Shown here: in pieces, positions 7,411-16,099 of the stretch
Layout: the number at the start of each line of letters is the position of its first letter
How positions within the stretch are numbered: position 1 is the stretch's first letter
Source: Bacillus timonensis
Lineage (GTDB): Bacteria; Bacillota; Bacilli; Bacillales; Bacillaceae_L
Length of the DNA: 58,498 bases
Direction: 5' to 3'
NCBI RefSeq assembly: GCF_004799755.1
Contig: NZ_SLUB01000026.1
Span: forward strand, 1-58,498
Notes under the pieces: generated by a model
What the model saw: the letters and a program-made list of their open reading frames with translations, nothing else
Database searches by the model: none
What the model was told of the DNA's origin: nothing
Translations under genes and position numbers: made by a program

Positions 7411-8184
7411 CTATTTGATCGGTAAATGCATTTCGTATCCTAATTCTCTAGATATTTTCATCGCAGCTTCTTTTAGCATCTCAACTGTCCTCTGAAGTTT
7501 TTCTTGGTCGATACTTGCAGAATGCTGGGACATACTCATTGCGGCTACAACTGTTCCAGAATGATCCCAGATCGGAACTGCAACGCAGGTGATGCCTGGT
7601 TCATTTTCTTCTTTATCCATTGAATAGCCGTTTTCCCTTACGTTTTCAAGTTCAGCCAAAAAAAGTGTTTCATCGGTGATTGTATTAGGAGTCTGCTGAA
7701 CGTATTCATAGTCTTTAAGGATTTCTTGAAGTTCATTACTAGATTTATTTGCAATAAGCGATTTTCCGACTGCACTGCTGTGCAACGGTATTCTTCTACC
7801 AATTCTTGAGTACAGTACTGTTGCGGAGGGACCTTCCACCTTATCAATATAAATTCCTTCTTTGCCATCACGAATAACAAGATGGACTGTATTTCCCGAC
7901 TTTACCGACAACTCAATTAAATACTTCTTGGCAATCGTGCGAAGGTCGAGTCTTCGAATGACAACATTACCACGCTCGAATAGTTTCATTCCAAGTCGGT
8001 ATTTACCATTTTCAGGATTTTGCTCAATATATCCTCTTTGCCTTAATGTCTGTAATAAAGAGTGTACTGTACTTTTATGGAGTTGCATTTTTTCACTAAT
8101 TTCAGTGATTTTCATTTCCTGTTCGTATTCATCGAATAAATCGAGGATACGGAGTGCACGATCTACTGATTGAATGATAAGCAT
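7411..8184 (-). CDS. IclR-family transcriptional regulator
   Basis: 257 aa from ATG 8184, with AGAAGGGTGAG 4 nt upstream; an in-frame GTG nine bases earlier lies inside that SD. The N-terminal winged helix (residues about 1-65: SVDRALRILDLF, KITEISEKMQLHKSTVHSLL, RRGYIEQ-like) is followed by an IclR effector domain with GREGIYIDKVEG-like, IGRRIPLHSSAVGKSLIA and NEPGITCVAVPIWD motifs. These sense small acids such as keto-deoxy sugar acids. It is the last gene after the KDG kinase and lies next to operator 1. It is the best candidate to bind the three palindromes in the island. Confidence 0.92.
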   Translation of the reverse strand: MLIIQSVDRALRILDLFDEYEQEMKITEISEKMQLHKSTVHSLLQTLRQRGYIEQNPENGKYRLGMKLFERGNVVIRRLDLRTIAKKYLIELSVKSGNTVHLVIRDGKEGIYIDKVEGPSATVLYSRIGRRIPLHSSAVGKSLIANKSSNELQEILKDYEYVQQTPNTITDETLFLAELENVRENGYSMDKEENEPGITCVAVPIWDHSGTVVAAMSMSQHSASIDQEKLQRTVEMLKEAAMKISRELGYEMHLPIK

Positions 8185-8260
8185 TATTCTCACCCTTCTA
8201 AAGTCCTATATATGAATACATTTTACCATATTAAAGTAGATTAGGAATATGAATTCTGTG

Positions 8261-9205
8261 TTATCGAAGCACTTCCGTATCTCTTCTATCCTGACAAATT
8301 TGAGACCAATACGGGTACCCTTCCACATCTCCTGCAGTAGTCAGGGCAAAGGCTCCTACCCTATTTCCAAGGCGCACCGCTTCTTCTAGTGACCATCCTC
8401 TTAATAGTCCAGACAGAAAGCCAGCAGCAAACCCATCTCCTGCACCGATCGGATCTATGATTCGAGTTACGGTATAACCAGGAACAAATCCTTGGGCTGC
8501 TTTCGTTGCATAATAAGCACCTTTATCACCTAACTTTACCACAACTGCTTCCACACCTTTTTCCAAAAAACAGGCGGCAATGTCCGCTGGTTGTTTCTTT
8601 CCCGTTAATATCGTACCTTCTTCCAGACCAGGAAGAACGATATCAGATTGGGCTGCGATGACGTTCAATACTCCGCTTGCTTGTTCTTTGTTCCAGAGCT
8701 TCAGACGGATATTTGGGTCAAAAACTACCTTCACTCCATTCTTTTTCGCCAATGAAATGGCATGCATGACGGTTTCCCGGCAAGAAGGGCTTAATGCAGG
8801 AGTAATGCCTGTTAAATGAAGGAACGACGCCGTTTTTATCTGCTCTTCATTTAAATCTTCTGGAACCATCCTGCTGGCAGCAGAGCCATTCCGGTAATAT
8901 AAAATATTCGGTTCTTGCATCGGCCGCATTTCCTTAAAAAATACAGCAGTAGGGTTATTTTCATCAAAAATGACACCCGAGGTATCAACGCCTTCGCCTC
9001 TAATAAAGTTGCGAATGTAAATGCCAAACTCATCCTTTCCAAGTCTTCCGGTCCATCCAACTCGATGACCGAGTCTTGAAAGAGCGATTGCGACATTCGA
9101 TTCTGCTCCCCCAATTGTCTTTTGAAAACTGCTGGTAAACCGTAAGGGGCCAGGTGTTATTGGTGTAAACAAAACCATTGTTTCACCAAATGTAATGACA
9201 TCCAT
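8261..9205 (-). CDS. kdgK: PfkB-family sugar kinase, 2-keto-3-deoxygluconate kinase
   Basis: 314 aa, SD GGGGGG before ATG 9205. Ribokinase/PfkB fold: GGAESNVAIALSRLG near the N-terminus (substrate GG motif), and the C-terminal DPIGAGDGFAAGFL anion-hole/catalytic-Asp signature at about residues 251-264. KDG kinase makes KDPG from 2-keto-3-deoxygluconate (KDGal kinase in the galactonate route). The KDPG aldolase encoded at 19226-19903 completes the step. Located 30 bp after the YjhG-type dehydratase gene. Related fructokinases share the fold, so the substrate rests on context. Confidence 0.85.
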   Translation of the reverse strand: MDVITFGETMVLFTPITPGPLRFTSSFQKTIGGAESNVAIALSRLGHRVGWTGRLGKDEFGIYIRNFIRGEGVDTSGVIFDENNPTAVFFKEMRPMQEPNILYYRNGSAASRMVPEDLNEEQIKTASFLHLTGITPALSPSCRETVMHAISLAKKNGVKVVFDPNIRLKLWNKEQASGVLNVIAAQSDIVLPGLEEGTILTGKKQPADIAACFLEKGVEAVVVKLGDKGAYYATKAAQGFVPGYTVTRIIDPIGAGDGFAAGFLSGLLRGWSLEEAVRLGNRVGAFALTTAGDVEGYPYWSQICQDRRDTEVLR

Positions 9206-9235
9206 TCGTTAGCCCCCCTATTCTCCCAATTGAAT

Positions 9236-11443
9236 TCAATGTGTGTTTTCTGAAAGATTGGTTGAGTAAGCAGCCAAATCCTTCTTATAGTCATATATAG
9301 CATCTTCTGCCACCTCGAACGGAACAACACCATTGGCTGCATCCGTATGTCCCGCCATCCGATTGCTTGCAGCGACAAGACGCTGGCGCTGACGAATTGT
9401 TTTTAGTCTTGTTTCACCCAGCTCTTTCCTAGCCTCTTTAGCAGGATCAAACTGAAACACCAGGTTTCCATTTTGGAATTCGTCTTCATCTAAATAATCG
9501 ATTCTTTTGTTACGAAGCTGAAGATAAAGCACATCCCCAGTCTTTAGATAAAGAATTCCTCCACCATTCTTCGCTTCTGGTGTCATGTGCCCGATTGCAG
9601 CACCATAGGTTACTCCAGAATAACGCCCATCACTGATTAACGTTGCTACTCTTTTCAGCTTTCGATTCGCATTTATATGCTGCATTGGAGTAAACATTTC
9701 TGGCATACCGAATGCTTCCGGTCCCTGCCCAGACACAATTACAGAAATTTTCAATGCACCTTCGGCAACCATAAAGTCAAATAGCTCATCATACTCCAAA
9801 TTCGTGCCGTCCTTAAACAATTCCGGTGCATTGTGTTTGAGCATTGCTTTCATCGTTAAATAATTAAAACTTCTATTCTGCTTTACTTTTTCTAATAAAT
9901 TTTCTTCCAACAATCCTTCATTGGCACTATGTTCATTATCATAAAAAAGGACAAATGATGCCTTTTGATCAAAATTATCGAGTTGTGCTGTTGTCATTCC
10001 GCTAATCTTTACCACGGCACTTTCAAAAAAGTTCCCTGTTAACACGTCCACTCCGCTGAATGACCTTCTCGGTTTTGAAAGAATAATAGGATTATCCTTT
10101 ACTCCAGTTGCCGGTAAACCTTGTTTTTTCGAGAGCCGCTCTCTCCAGGTTGTTCCGGTCACTGTCGGTGCATCTATATCCATTGGTACACCATTTTCAA
10201 TCAACTCATAGATGAGTGTCTCCATCCCTTTAATCTGACCACTGCAGCATTGCATTGCAAGTGCAAAAATGTCCCTGCCCTCAGTCAGGCTATAGTTAAA
10301 CAAATCTGGAATCGGGACCTCATGATGGATTTGGTCATAATCCCACAGATTAAATTTATAACCGCCGTACATCATCGCAGCAACGATGTGCATCATCAAA
10401 TTGGTGGAGCCCCCTGATGCACTGTGGATCCTAATCGCATTTCTAATATTGGCAGCCATAATGCTAGAAGTTCCAAAAGCTGGATTATTTATCATACCTG
10501 CTAGTGAATCGACTGCTTTATTGACCTCTACCTGTGTTGGCGGAGCTGTCAGTTGCTCAACTGCAGGATGTACGAGCCCCATACCCGCTACCAGGTGGCG
10601 AGAGCTATTTCCTGTCCCGTTAAAGGCACAGACACCACCCTGTCCGTCACAAGTCGCAACAGCCAATTTCTTTTCGTAAAGCTCGTGCTGACTTTTCGTG
10701 ATGATGCCCCGCTCCCGCGCGCGCTCAAGTACGCCTTGAAATGCTGTATTTGAGGAGCATTGTAAAATGTACGAAAGAGCGTCACGCAGGTCAAAGGCAA
10801 TATCCTCGGCCCCTTTCGCATCTGCGAGGAGTGCTACTTCTTCAAGCTCGGAAAACAGCGCACTTGGAATCGTTCCTCCCTTTAGAACATGGGCAGGGGC
10901 AAAAGTAGCAAAAAACGGTGCTTCATTTCGAAATTTGCGAACTCGGTCTAAATGTGCCAAGGCACTTACGACACCAAGAGGCTGTTTGTCACAGCCCTGA
11001 ATCACAAATGCCCCGTGATAGCTGTGCGCTTCTAGCTGGTTCACAACCATTTGTGCAACTGCATTCCGGCTTTGCAAGGAATAGCTCATGCCCTGGTTAT
11101 TCTGGGCGGTGCCATCACACATGACAGGAGTTGCGAATTGAAAAGGGACTCCTCCGTTTTGCCAAATCCGGATGGCTGCCCTTGCAATCGTTTGGAAGTC
11201 CATGATATGGGCTGGATGATCCTGTGAACCACCAATTATCGCGATCCTTGGCGCATTATGATGAAGCCGGTCATAAATCTCTTCTAACGACCAATCGGGC
11301 CGGTACCCTTTCAATTCTGTTTGGAGGATTTGTTTAGACCGGTCCAACAATCCCGCGACGCAAATTGGTTCATTTGCTTTACCTTGAACATTATCCCGAT
11401 ATGGGTTAACTATATTCTCAATATGAGGGAATTTCACTGTCAT
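9236..11443 (-). CDS. IlvD/Edd-family sugar-acid dehydratase (YjhG/YagF type, xylonate-dehydratase-like)
   Basis: 735 aa, longer than IlvD/Edd (about 600), as in the YjhG/YagF subgroup. ATG 11443 is 7 nt after AAAAGGAGGT. Fe-S ligand motifs: PVMCDGTAQNNQGM (about 107-120), GCDKQPLG (about 150) and CDGQGGVCAFNGTGNSSRH; then SASGGSTNLMMH and GRYSGVTYGAAIGH. It removes water from an aldonate (xylonate, galactonate or similar) to give the 2-keto-3-deoxy acid. In E. coli the relatives sit with the YagE-type aldolase, also present here. Downstream partner is KDG kinase. It could share its substrate with DgoD or use a different epimer. Confidence 0.88.
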   Translation of the reverse strand: MTVKFPHIENIVNPYRDNVQGKANEPICVAGLLDRSKQILQTELKGYRPDWSLEEIYDRLHHNAPRIAIIGGSQDHPAHIMDFQTIARAAIRIWQNGGVPFQFATPVMCDGTAQNNQGMSYSLQSRNAVAQMVVNQLEAHSYHGAFVIQGCDKQPLGVVSALAHLDRVRKFRNEAPFFATFAPAHVLKGGTIPSALFSELEEVALLADAKGAEDIAFDLRDALSYILQCSSNTAFQGVLERARERGIITKSQHELYEKKLAVATCDGQGGVCAFNGTGNSSRHLVAGMGLVHPAVEQLTAPPTQVEVNKAVDSLAGMINNPAFGTSSIMAANIRNAIRIHSASGGSTNLMMHIVAAMMYGGYKFNLWDYDQIHHEVPIPDLFNYSLTEGRDIFALAMQCCSGQIKGMETLIYELIENGVPMDIDAPTVTGTTWRERLSKKQGLPATGVKDNPIILSKPRRSFSGVDVLTGNFFESAVVKISGMTTAQLDNFDQKASFVLFYDNEHSANEGLLEENLLEKVKQNRSFNYLTMKAMLKHNAPELFKDGTNLEYDELFDFMVAEGALKISVIVSGQGPEAFGMPEMFTPMQHINANRKLKRVATLISDGRYSGVTYGAAIGHMTPEAKNGGGILYLKTGDVLYLQLRNKRIDYLDEDEFQNGNLVFQFDPAKEARKELGETRLKTIRQRQRLVAASNRMAGHTDAANGVVPFEVAEDAIYDYKKDLAAYSTNLSENTH

Positions 11444-11459
11444 CAATTCTACCTCCTTT

Positions 11460-12608
11460 TTACCATTCGGCTACACTGCCATCTTCGTTTCGCCAAATTG
11501 GATTTTTCCAATCATGACCCTTTTCAGCTGCAGCAAGAACGGTGTTTTCATCCACTTCAATACCCAATCCTGGTCCTTCAGGAATCTCGACAAATCCATT
11601 TGTATATTTGAACACGGATGGATCTGTTAAATAGTCAAGCAAATCACTGCCTTGATTGTAATGAATACCTAGACTTTGTTCTTGAATCACCACATTTGGT
11701 GTACAAGCATCCAGTTGGAAAGAGGAGGCTAGTGCAATTGGACCAAGTGGACAGTGCGGAGCAACTGAAACGTCAAAAGCCTCCGCCATAGCCGCAATCT
11801 TTTTACATTCTAGGATTCCACCGGCATGGGAAAGGTCCGGCTGAATAATATCCACATACCCATCTATTAGTAGCTGTTTAAAGCCCCAACGGCTATATTG
11901 ACGTTCACCTGTAGCAATTGGGCAGACAGTATGTCGGGCTATTTCTCTTAAAGCCTCATTGTTTTCCGGTAAAACCGGTTCCTCGATAAACATCGGGCGG
12001 AAAGGTTCTAATTCCTTTACGAGAATTTTTGCCATGCTCTTATGAACCCTGCCATGAAAGTCAAGTGCGATTCCAAACTCTTTACCCACCGCTTCTCTTA
12101 CGGCAGCGATACGTTGAACGGCCGCCTCCACCTTTGAATGAGTATCTATATAATCCATTTCCTCTGTTGCATTCATTTTGACTGCTGTAAAACCAGCATC
12201 CGCCTTTTCCATGGCTGCTTTTGCCACATCCGTCGGCCGGTCTCCACCAATCCAGGAATAGACCCTTATTTTTTCCCGTGCCTTTCCACCAAGCATTTCG
12301 TATACCGGAATTTGATAGTACTTCCCTTTAATATCCCAGAGCGCCTGTTCAATTCCGGAAATGGCGCTCATTAAAATCGGACCGCCTCTGTAAAATCCCC
12401 CTCTATAAAGCACCTGCCAGTGGTCCTCAATCATTAAGGGGTCTTTTCCGACAAGATAGTCGCTGATTTCTTGCACACAAGCTCTTACTGTATCTGCTCG
12501 CCCTTCCACAATTGGTTCTCCCCATCCTGAAATCCCTTCGTCCGTGTCAATCTTCAGGAATAGCCAACGGGGAGGCACTTTATAAAGTGTCAATGCTGTG
12601 ATTTTTAT
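11460..12608 (-). CDS. dgoD: D-galactonate dehydratase, apparent AUA start
   Basis: Enolase-superfamily (mandelate-racemase group) enzyme converting D-galactonate to 2-keto-3-deoxygalactonate. If translation starts at AUA 12608 the protein is 382 aa (MKITALTLYKVPPRW...). The catalytic set then falls at Asp183-Phe-His185, Glu209, Glu235 (TGERQ) and His285 (APHCPLGP), the known DgoD numbering. GGAGGG lies exactly 6 nt before that AUA. The first in-frame conventional start (TTG 12591-12593) is 21 nt from the SD and would trim the first beta strand. The neighbours (KDG kinase, IlvD/Edd dehydratase) fit. Function is firm; the start codon is inferred. Confidence 0.93.
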   Translation of the reverse strand: MKITALTLYKVPPRWLFLKIDTDEGISGWGEPIVEGRADTVRACVQEISDYLVGKDPLMIEDHWQVLYRGGFYRGGPILMSAISGIEQALWDIKGKYYQIPVYEMLGGKAREKIRVYSWIGGDRPTDVAKAAMEKADAGFTAVKMNATEEMDYIDTHSKVEAAVQRIAAVREAVGKEFGIALDFHGRVHKSMAKILVKELEPFRPMFIEEPVLPENNEALREIARHTVCPIATGERQYSRWGFKQLLIDGYVDIIQPDLSHAGGILECKKIAAMAEAFDVSVAPHCPLGPIALASSFQLDACTPNVVIQEQSLGIHYNQGSDLLDYLTDPSVFKYTNGFVEIPEGPGLGIEVDENTVLAAAEKGHDWKNPIWRNEDGSVAEW

Positions 12609-12682
12609 AAAAATCCCTCCCTACTAAACTACTTAGGTAAACATCCTTGGCCTTTAAAGAAATTGTTTTTCTATTAAACTGC

Positions 12683-13951
12683 TTAAATACGAACGTTCGA
12701 ACTCGACAAATCCATCGGGGCTGGATCAGATACTATTTCAATAGCATCTATGCTTCTCGCTTCCTCCAACATCGATTCGGATATCCATATCTCCTGGATT
12801 TCCAATGTGTTTTTGATCCGGACGATCCTTACTTTGCTTAAATCAAACGCATTGCAGGTTTTAATCGCTGCTTTTACTGCCAATTCCTCATTTTCTAAAA
12901 TCATCGGTAGCTTGACGACCTGTGTGACTGTACTTGTTAATGCATTGGCATATCCTTTTTCCAAAATGGTTTGATCCATCACCTTCTGGGTAGAAACATC
13001 GGCCATCCCGATTCCATTTGCATTCCCATGAGTTTTCTCTGTTAATCCCAATACTGCAATTCTAGTTACCTGAGGACCGCCACTAGCATATGGCGTAGCA
13101 TATCGTCCAGTTATATTCGGATCCATTCCGTCTCCCGAAATGTCCTTCCCCAGTTCATCCACAACAAGTACATCGATTGGATCAAACATGATTCTTGGCA
13201 TTAATGATTTTGCTTCCTTCAAGAGTTCCGGTTCACGATGGATGATCTCTTCTGCCGGAATTGCAACAATCTTAGCAGGTAGATCATAAGCATTTTCTAT
13301 CGACCCGAGACCAAAAATGATTGGTGTACGCTCAATAGCTATTTTCGCCATCTCCACCACATGCTCAGCCATGTATTTGAAGCTGAAGGCATGGGCAGCT
13401 TCTGCCCCTTTTTGCTTTCCAAGACCAATGGTAATCATTTTCATTAGTCCACTTTCTACTGGTCCACGAAAAGCGGTATGTGGTTTAATTCTGTTGATCA
13501 CGATGATTTTATCTGCCTTGTAAGCATGATGATCCATATAAATTGGAAGACCGTTTGGTAGCCTTCCAATTTCTACAACCTCCATTGTAGCTAAAATGGG
13601 GGCGCCAATTGCATCTTCTGTTACCCCTAACTGCTCGAGAACATCCACTTGCCCAGCAGCAGTTGCTCCTCCATGGCTCCCCATCGCTGGTACGATGAAA
13701 GGATGTCCTCCAACACTTTTCACAGCATTCACAGTCTCCCTAACCAGTTCCGGCAATTTAGCGACGCCCCTTGAACCAACAGCGATGGCCACTCTGTCTC
13801 CAGATTCGACTCTATTAAGTACCCCGGCCGTTTGAATCGCTTCATGAACGGCCTTTTTTACATTCTCAACTTCTGGAGCATGAAATGTTTGCCTTATCTT
13901 TATCATTTGTGGAATCTTTATGTCACGCAGGAGTTCTTTTATGATTTCCAT
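12683..13951 (-). CDS. LarA-like (DUF2088) putative nickel-pincer racemase/epimerase
   Basis: 422 aa, SD GGGAGATGAG. The lactate-racemase N-domain is recognisable by GSRGVAKLPELV, AMGSHGGATAAGQ (His93), DHHAYKADKIIVINRIKPH (His141, His142, Lys145/148, His158) and GLGKQKGAEAAH. LarA uses a pyridinium nickel-pincer cofactor, and homologues of this group act on other 2-hydroxy acids, including aldonates. Between DgoD and a TRAP receptor, a role as an epimerase feeding the dehydratases is plausible. No larB/C/E cofactor genes are in the window, so the cofactor must come from elsewhere. Exact reaction unknown. Confidence 0.75.
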   Translation of the reverse strand: MEIIKELLRDIKIPQMIKIRQTFHAPEVENVKKAVHEAIQTAGVLNRVESGDRVAIAVGSRGVAKLPELVRETVNAVKSVGGHPFIVPAMGSHGGATAAGQVDVLEQLGVTEDAIGAPILATMEVVEIGRLPNGLPIYMDHHAYKADKIIVINRIKPHTAFRGPVESGLMKMITIGLGKQKGAEAAHAFSFKYMAEHVVEMAKIAIERTPIIFGLGSIENAYDLPAKIVAIPAEEIIHREPELLKEAKSLMPRIMFDPIDVLVVDELGKDISGDGMDPNITGRYATPYASGGPQVTRIAVLGLTEKTHGNANGIGMADVSTQKVMDQTILEKGYANALTSTVTQVVKLPMILENEELAVKAAIKTCNAFDLSKVRIVRIKNTLEIQEIWISESMLEEARSIDAIEIVSDPAPMDLSSSNVRI

Positions 13952-13979
13952 GTTCTCTCATCTCCCGGGAATCTCTTTC

Positions 13980-15029
13980 CTATTTGCGTACTTTTTCAAT
14001 TTCCTTCATCATCTCGTCCACTAAGTCCTGACCAAACTTTTCGGAGTAGTCATCAATAATAGGCTGAATGACCTCTTTCATTTTTTGCTTTTCTTCGGCA
14101 GATACTTCGTTAACCTTTGTTCCTGATTCCTTTATTTCTTCAATCGCTTTGGCATCTTCTTCACGGCTTATCTGACGCTGATACTTGCCTGCTTCAACTG
14201 CTGCATCTTGTAAAATGGTTTGCTCTTCCTCGGAGAGACCATCCCAGAATTTCTTACTAACCAGAAATACAAATGGCGTATATACATGCCCAGTCAAACT
14301 TAAATAATCCTGAACCTCATTAAATTTATTCGACTTAATGGTTGCAAGCGGATTTTCCTGACCATCTACTGTTTTACTCTCAAGTGCTGTGAACACTTCT
14401 GAAAAAGCCATTGGTGTTGGATTTGCCCCAAGCTCTTTAAATGCATCAAGATGGACTTCATTTTGCATGGTTCTGATCTTAAGCCCTTGGAAATCTTCCG
14501 CCTTTTCAACAGGATGTTTACTGTTTGTCAATTGGCGGAACCCATTTTCCCAGTAGCCCAGTCCAATGAGCCCGTGTTCTGGGAGTTTTTCCAGTAATTT
14601 TTGACCAACTGGACCGTCAAGGACCGCATCAGCCTCTTCAGGCGTATTAAACAGGAATGGGAAATCAAATATTCCAAATTCCTTAATCATTCCTACTAAC
14701 GGTGATGTGGAAGGAATGGTAATCTCCTGAAGTCCTCCCTGTAAGGCCTCAGTCATTTTTTGGTCGTCACCAAGTGTCGCGCTGTAAAATGGCTTTACTG
14801 TTAATTTCCCACCGCTCTTTTCAGCCACAATTTCACTAAATTTTTTTAATCCTAGACCTTCTGGATGGTCTTCGTTAAGCCCAATTCCCGCTTTTATTGT
14901 TCTCTCTTGAATCCCGTCAGCCTTTTTTCCTCCATCATTATTTCCGGTTGACGCAGAACCACATGCACTAAGCAGTAACATTCCTGGAATAATAATTCCA
15001 ACACCCAATTTTTTTAGCCAACTTTTCAT
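13980..15029 (-). CDS. TRAP transporter solute-binding protein DctP-1
   Basis: 349 aa lipoprotein: the signal peptide ends in LLLSACGS (lipobox Cys22). A DctP/SBP_bac_7 domain follows, with the conserved ...LKIRTMQN and GQENPLATI motifs (arginine and Asn/Gln residues that bind the substrate carboxylate). It captures organic acids outside the membrane for a DctQM pair. It lies three genes downstream of DctM, separated by a dehydrogenase gene, whereas a second receptor (17954-18988) sits upstream of DctQ. Likely substrate: a sugar acid such as galactonate or a uronate. Confidence 0.9.
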   Translation of the reverse strand: MKSWLKKLGVGIIIPGMLLLSACGSASTGNNDGGKKADGIQERTIKAGIGLNEDHPEGLGLKKFSEIVAEKSGGKLTVKPFYSATLGDDQKMTEALQGGLQEITIPSTSPLVGMIKEFGIFDFPFLFNTPEEADAVLDGPVGQKLLEKLPEHGLIGLGYWENGFRQLTNSKHPVEKAEDFQGLKIRTMQNEVHLDAFKELGANPTPMAFSEVFTALESKTVDGQENPLATIKSNKFNEVQDYLSLTGHVYTPFVFLVSKKFWDGLSEEEQTILQDAAVEAGKYQRQISREEDAKAIEEIKESGTKVNEVSAEEKQKMKEVIQPIIDDYSEKFGQDLVDEMMKEIEKVRK

Positions 15030-15042
15030 TTACACTTCCCCC

Positions 15043-16080
15043 TTATCTCGTTCCTTTACTATTTGGAATGGTCACTTGACCTACTTGTTCCCTCAAATCC
15101 TTATCATTCTTTACTTCTAAATTAACCAGGTATTTCGGGTACTTCTTTTCAATCAGTACATCCATGATCCCCACCGCTGCCTTTGTCCTCATTTCCGCCT
15201 CTGCTTCTTCCGAATACCAGGCAACATGTGGTGTTAAGATCACTTGATTCATCGAAAGAAACGGGTGCTGTGCAGCAATCGGCTCTTCTTCAACTACGTC
15301 TAAAGCTGCTCCCGCTACCTGTCCTCGCTCAAGAGCCTCAACTAGAGCACTTTCATCGATAACAGGACCTCTTGATGTATTAATAATCAATGGTTTCTTT
15401 TTCATCCTCGCAAATTGTTCTTTTCCAAGCATCCCTTTTGTAGCTGGAGTCAGCGGAGCATGGACAGAAATGATATCCGACTCTTCCACAAGCGTTTCAA
15501 GAGAGACGAGGGTAACACCCTTTCTCTTTGCCTCTGCTACTGGAAAATAAGGATCCGAAGCGATGATGGTAAAGCCAAGTGGCTTTGCTTTCTCGGCAAG
15601 TGATTGAGGAATCCTGCCAAAACCAACAAGACCCAGTGTTTGATTACGCAACCGATGAATCGGTCGTGTCACCTTAAAATCCCAATTCCCGTTTTTTACC
15701 TGTTGATTGGCAACCACCACTTTCCGTACCCATGATAAAATCAAGGCTAAGGCATGATCGGAAACTTCATCCATACAGTAATCAGGCACATTCGCTACAC
15801 AGATTCCTCTTTCTGTAGCCGCTTCCAAGTCAATCGTATTTACTCCAACTCCATAACGTGTGATCACCTGACAGTTTGTTAACGATTCAATCACTTGTCT
15901 GCTTAGTGGTGCATACTGATTGATAATACCGTCTGCATCATGGCAAGCATGAATGACTTCAGCTTCCGTACGGCATTGGGCTGCGATTACTTCGATTTCC
16001 GGCGATTGGTATAACACCGCCTCCTCAAATCGAAGATCTTCAAACTCCCAGTCTGTTACCACTACTTTGAACTTAGCCAA
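15043..16080 (-). CDS. D-isomer-specific 2-hydroxyacid dehydrogenase (NAD-dependent)
   Basis: 345 aa, TTG start at 16080 with GGAGGTGGAG upstream. Rossmann domain with LGLVGFGRIPQSLAEKA (about 148-164), then NTSRGPVIDESALVEAL (catalytic Arg) and the EEEPIAAQHPFL/HVAWYSEEA segment carrying catalytic Glu and His. Resembles phosphoglycerate-dehydrogenase-like 2-keto-acid reductases. In this operon it probably interconverts a 2-keto sugar acid and its 2-hydroxy form, supplying substrate for the epimerase/dehydratases. Substrate not deducible from sequence. Confidence 0.85.
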   Translation of the reverse strand: MAKFKVVVTDWEFEDLRFEEAVLYQSPEIEVIAAQCRTEAEVIHACHDADGIINQYAPLSRQVIESLTNCQVITRYGVGVNTIDLEAATERGICVANVPDYCMDEVSDHALALILSWVRKVVVANQQVKNGNWDFKVTRPIHRLRNQTLGLVGFGRIPQSLAEKAKPLGFTIIASDPYFPVAEAKRKGVTLVSLETLVEESDIISVHAPLTPATKGMLGKEQFARMKKKPLIINTSRGPVIDESALVEALERGQVAGAALDVVEEEPIAAQHPFLSMNQVILTPHVAWYSEEAEAEMRTKAAVGIMDVLIEKKYPKYLVNLEVKNDKDLREQVGQVTIPNSKGTR

Positions 16081-16099
16081 AACTCCACCTCCAATAAAA

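Noticed and set aside
7411-8184. Naming the IclR gene kdgR
   Set aside because: B. subtilis KdgR is LacI-type; the ligand of this IclR protein cannot be read from sequence.
10386-10821. Several frames antisense to or overlapping the IlvD/Edd dehydratase gene
   Set aside because: Shadows of a well-supported 735-aa enzyme.
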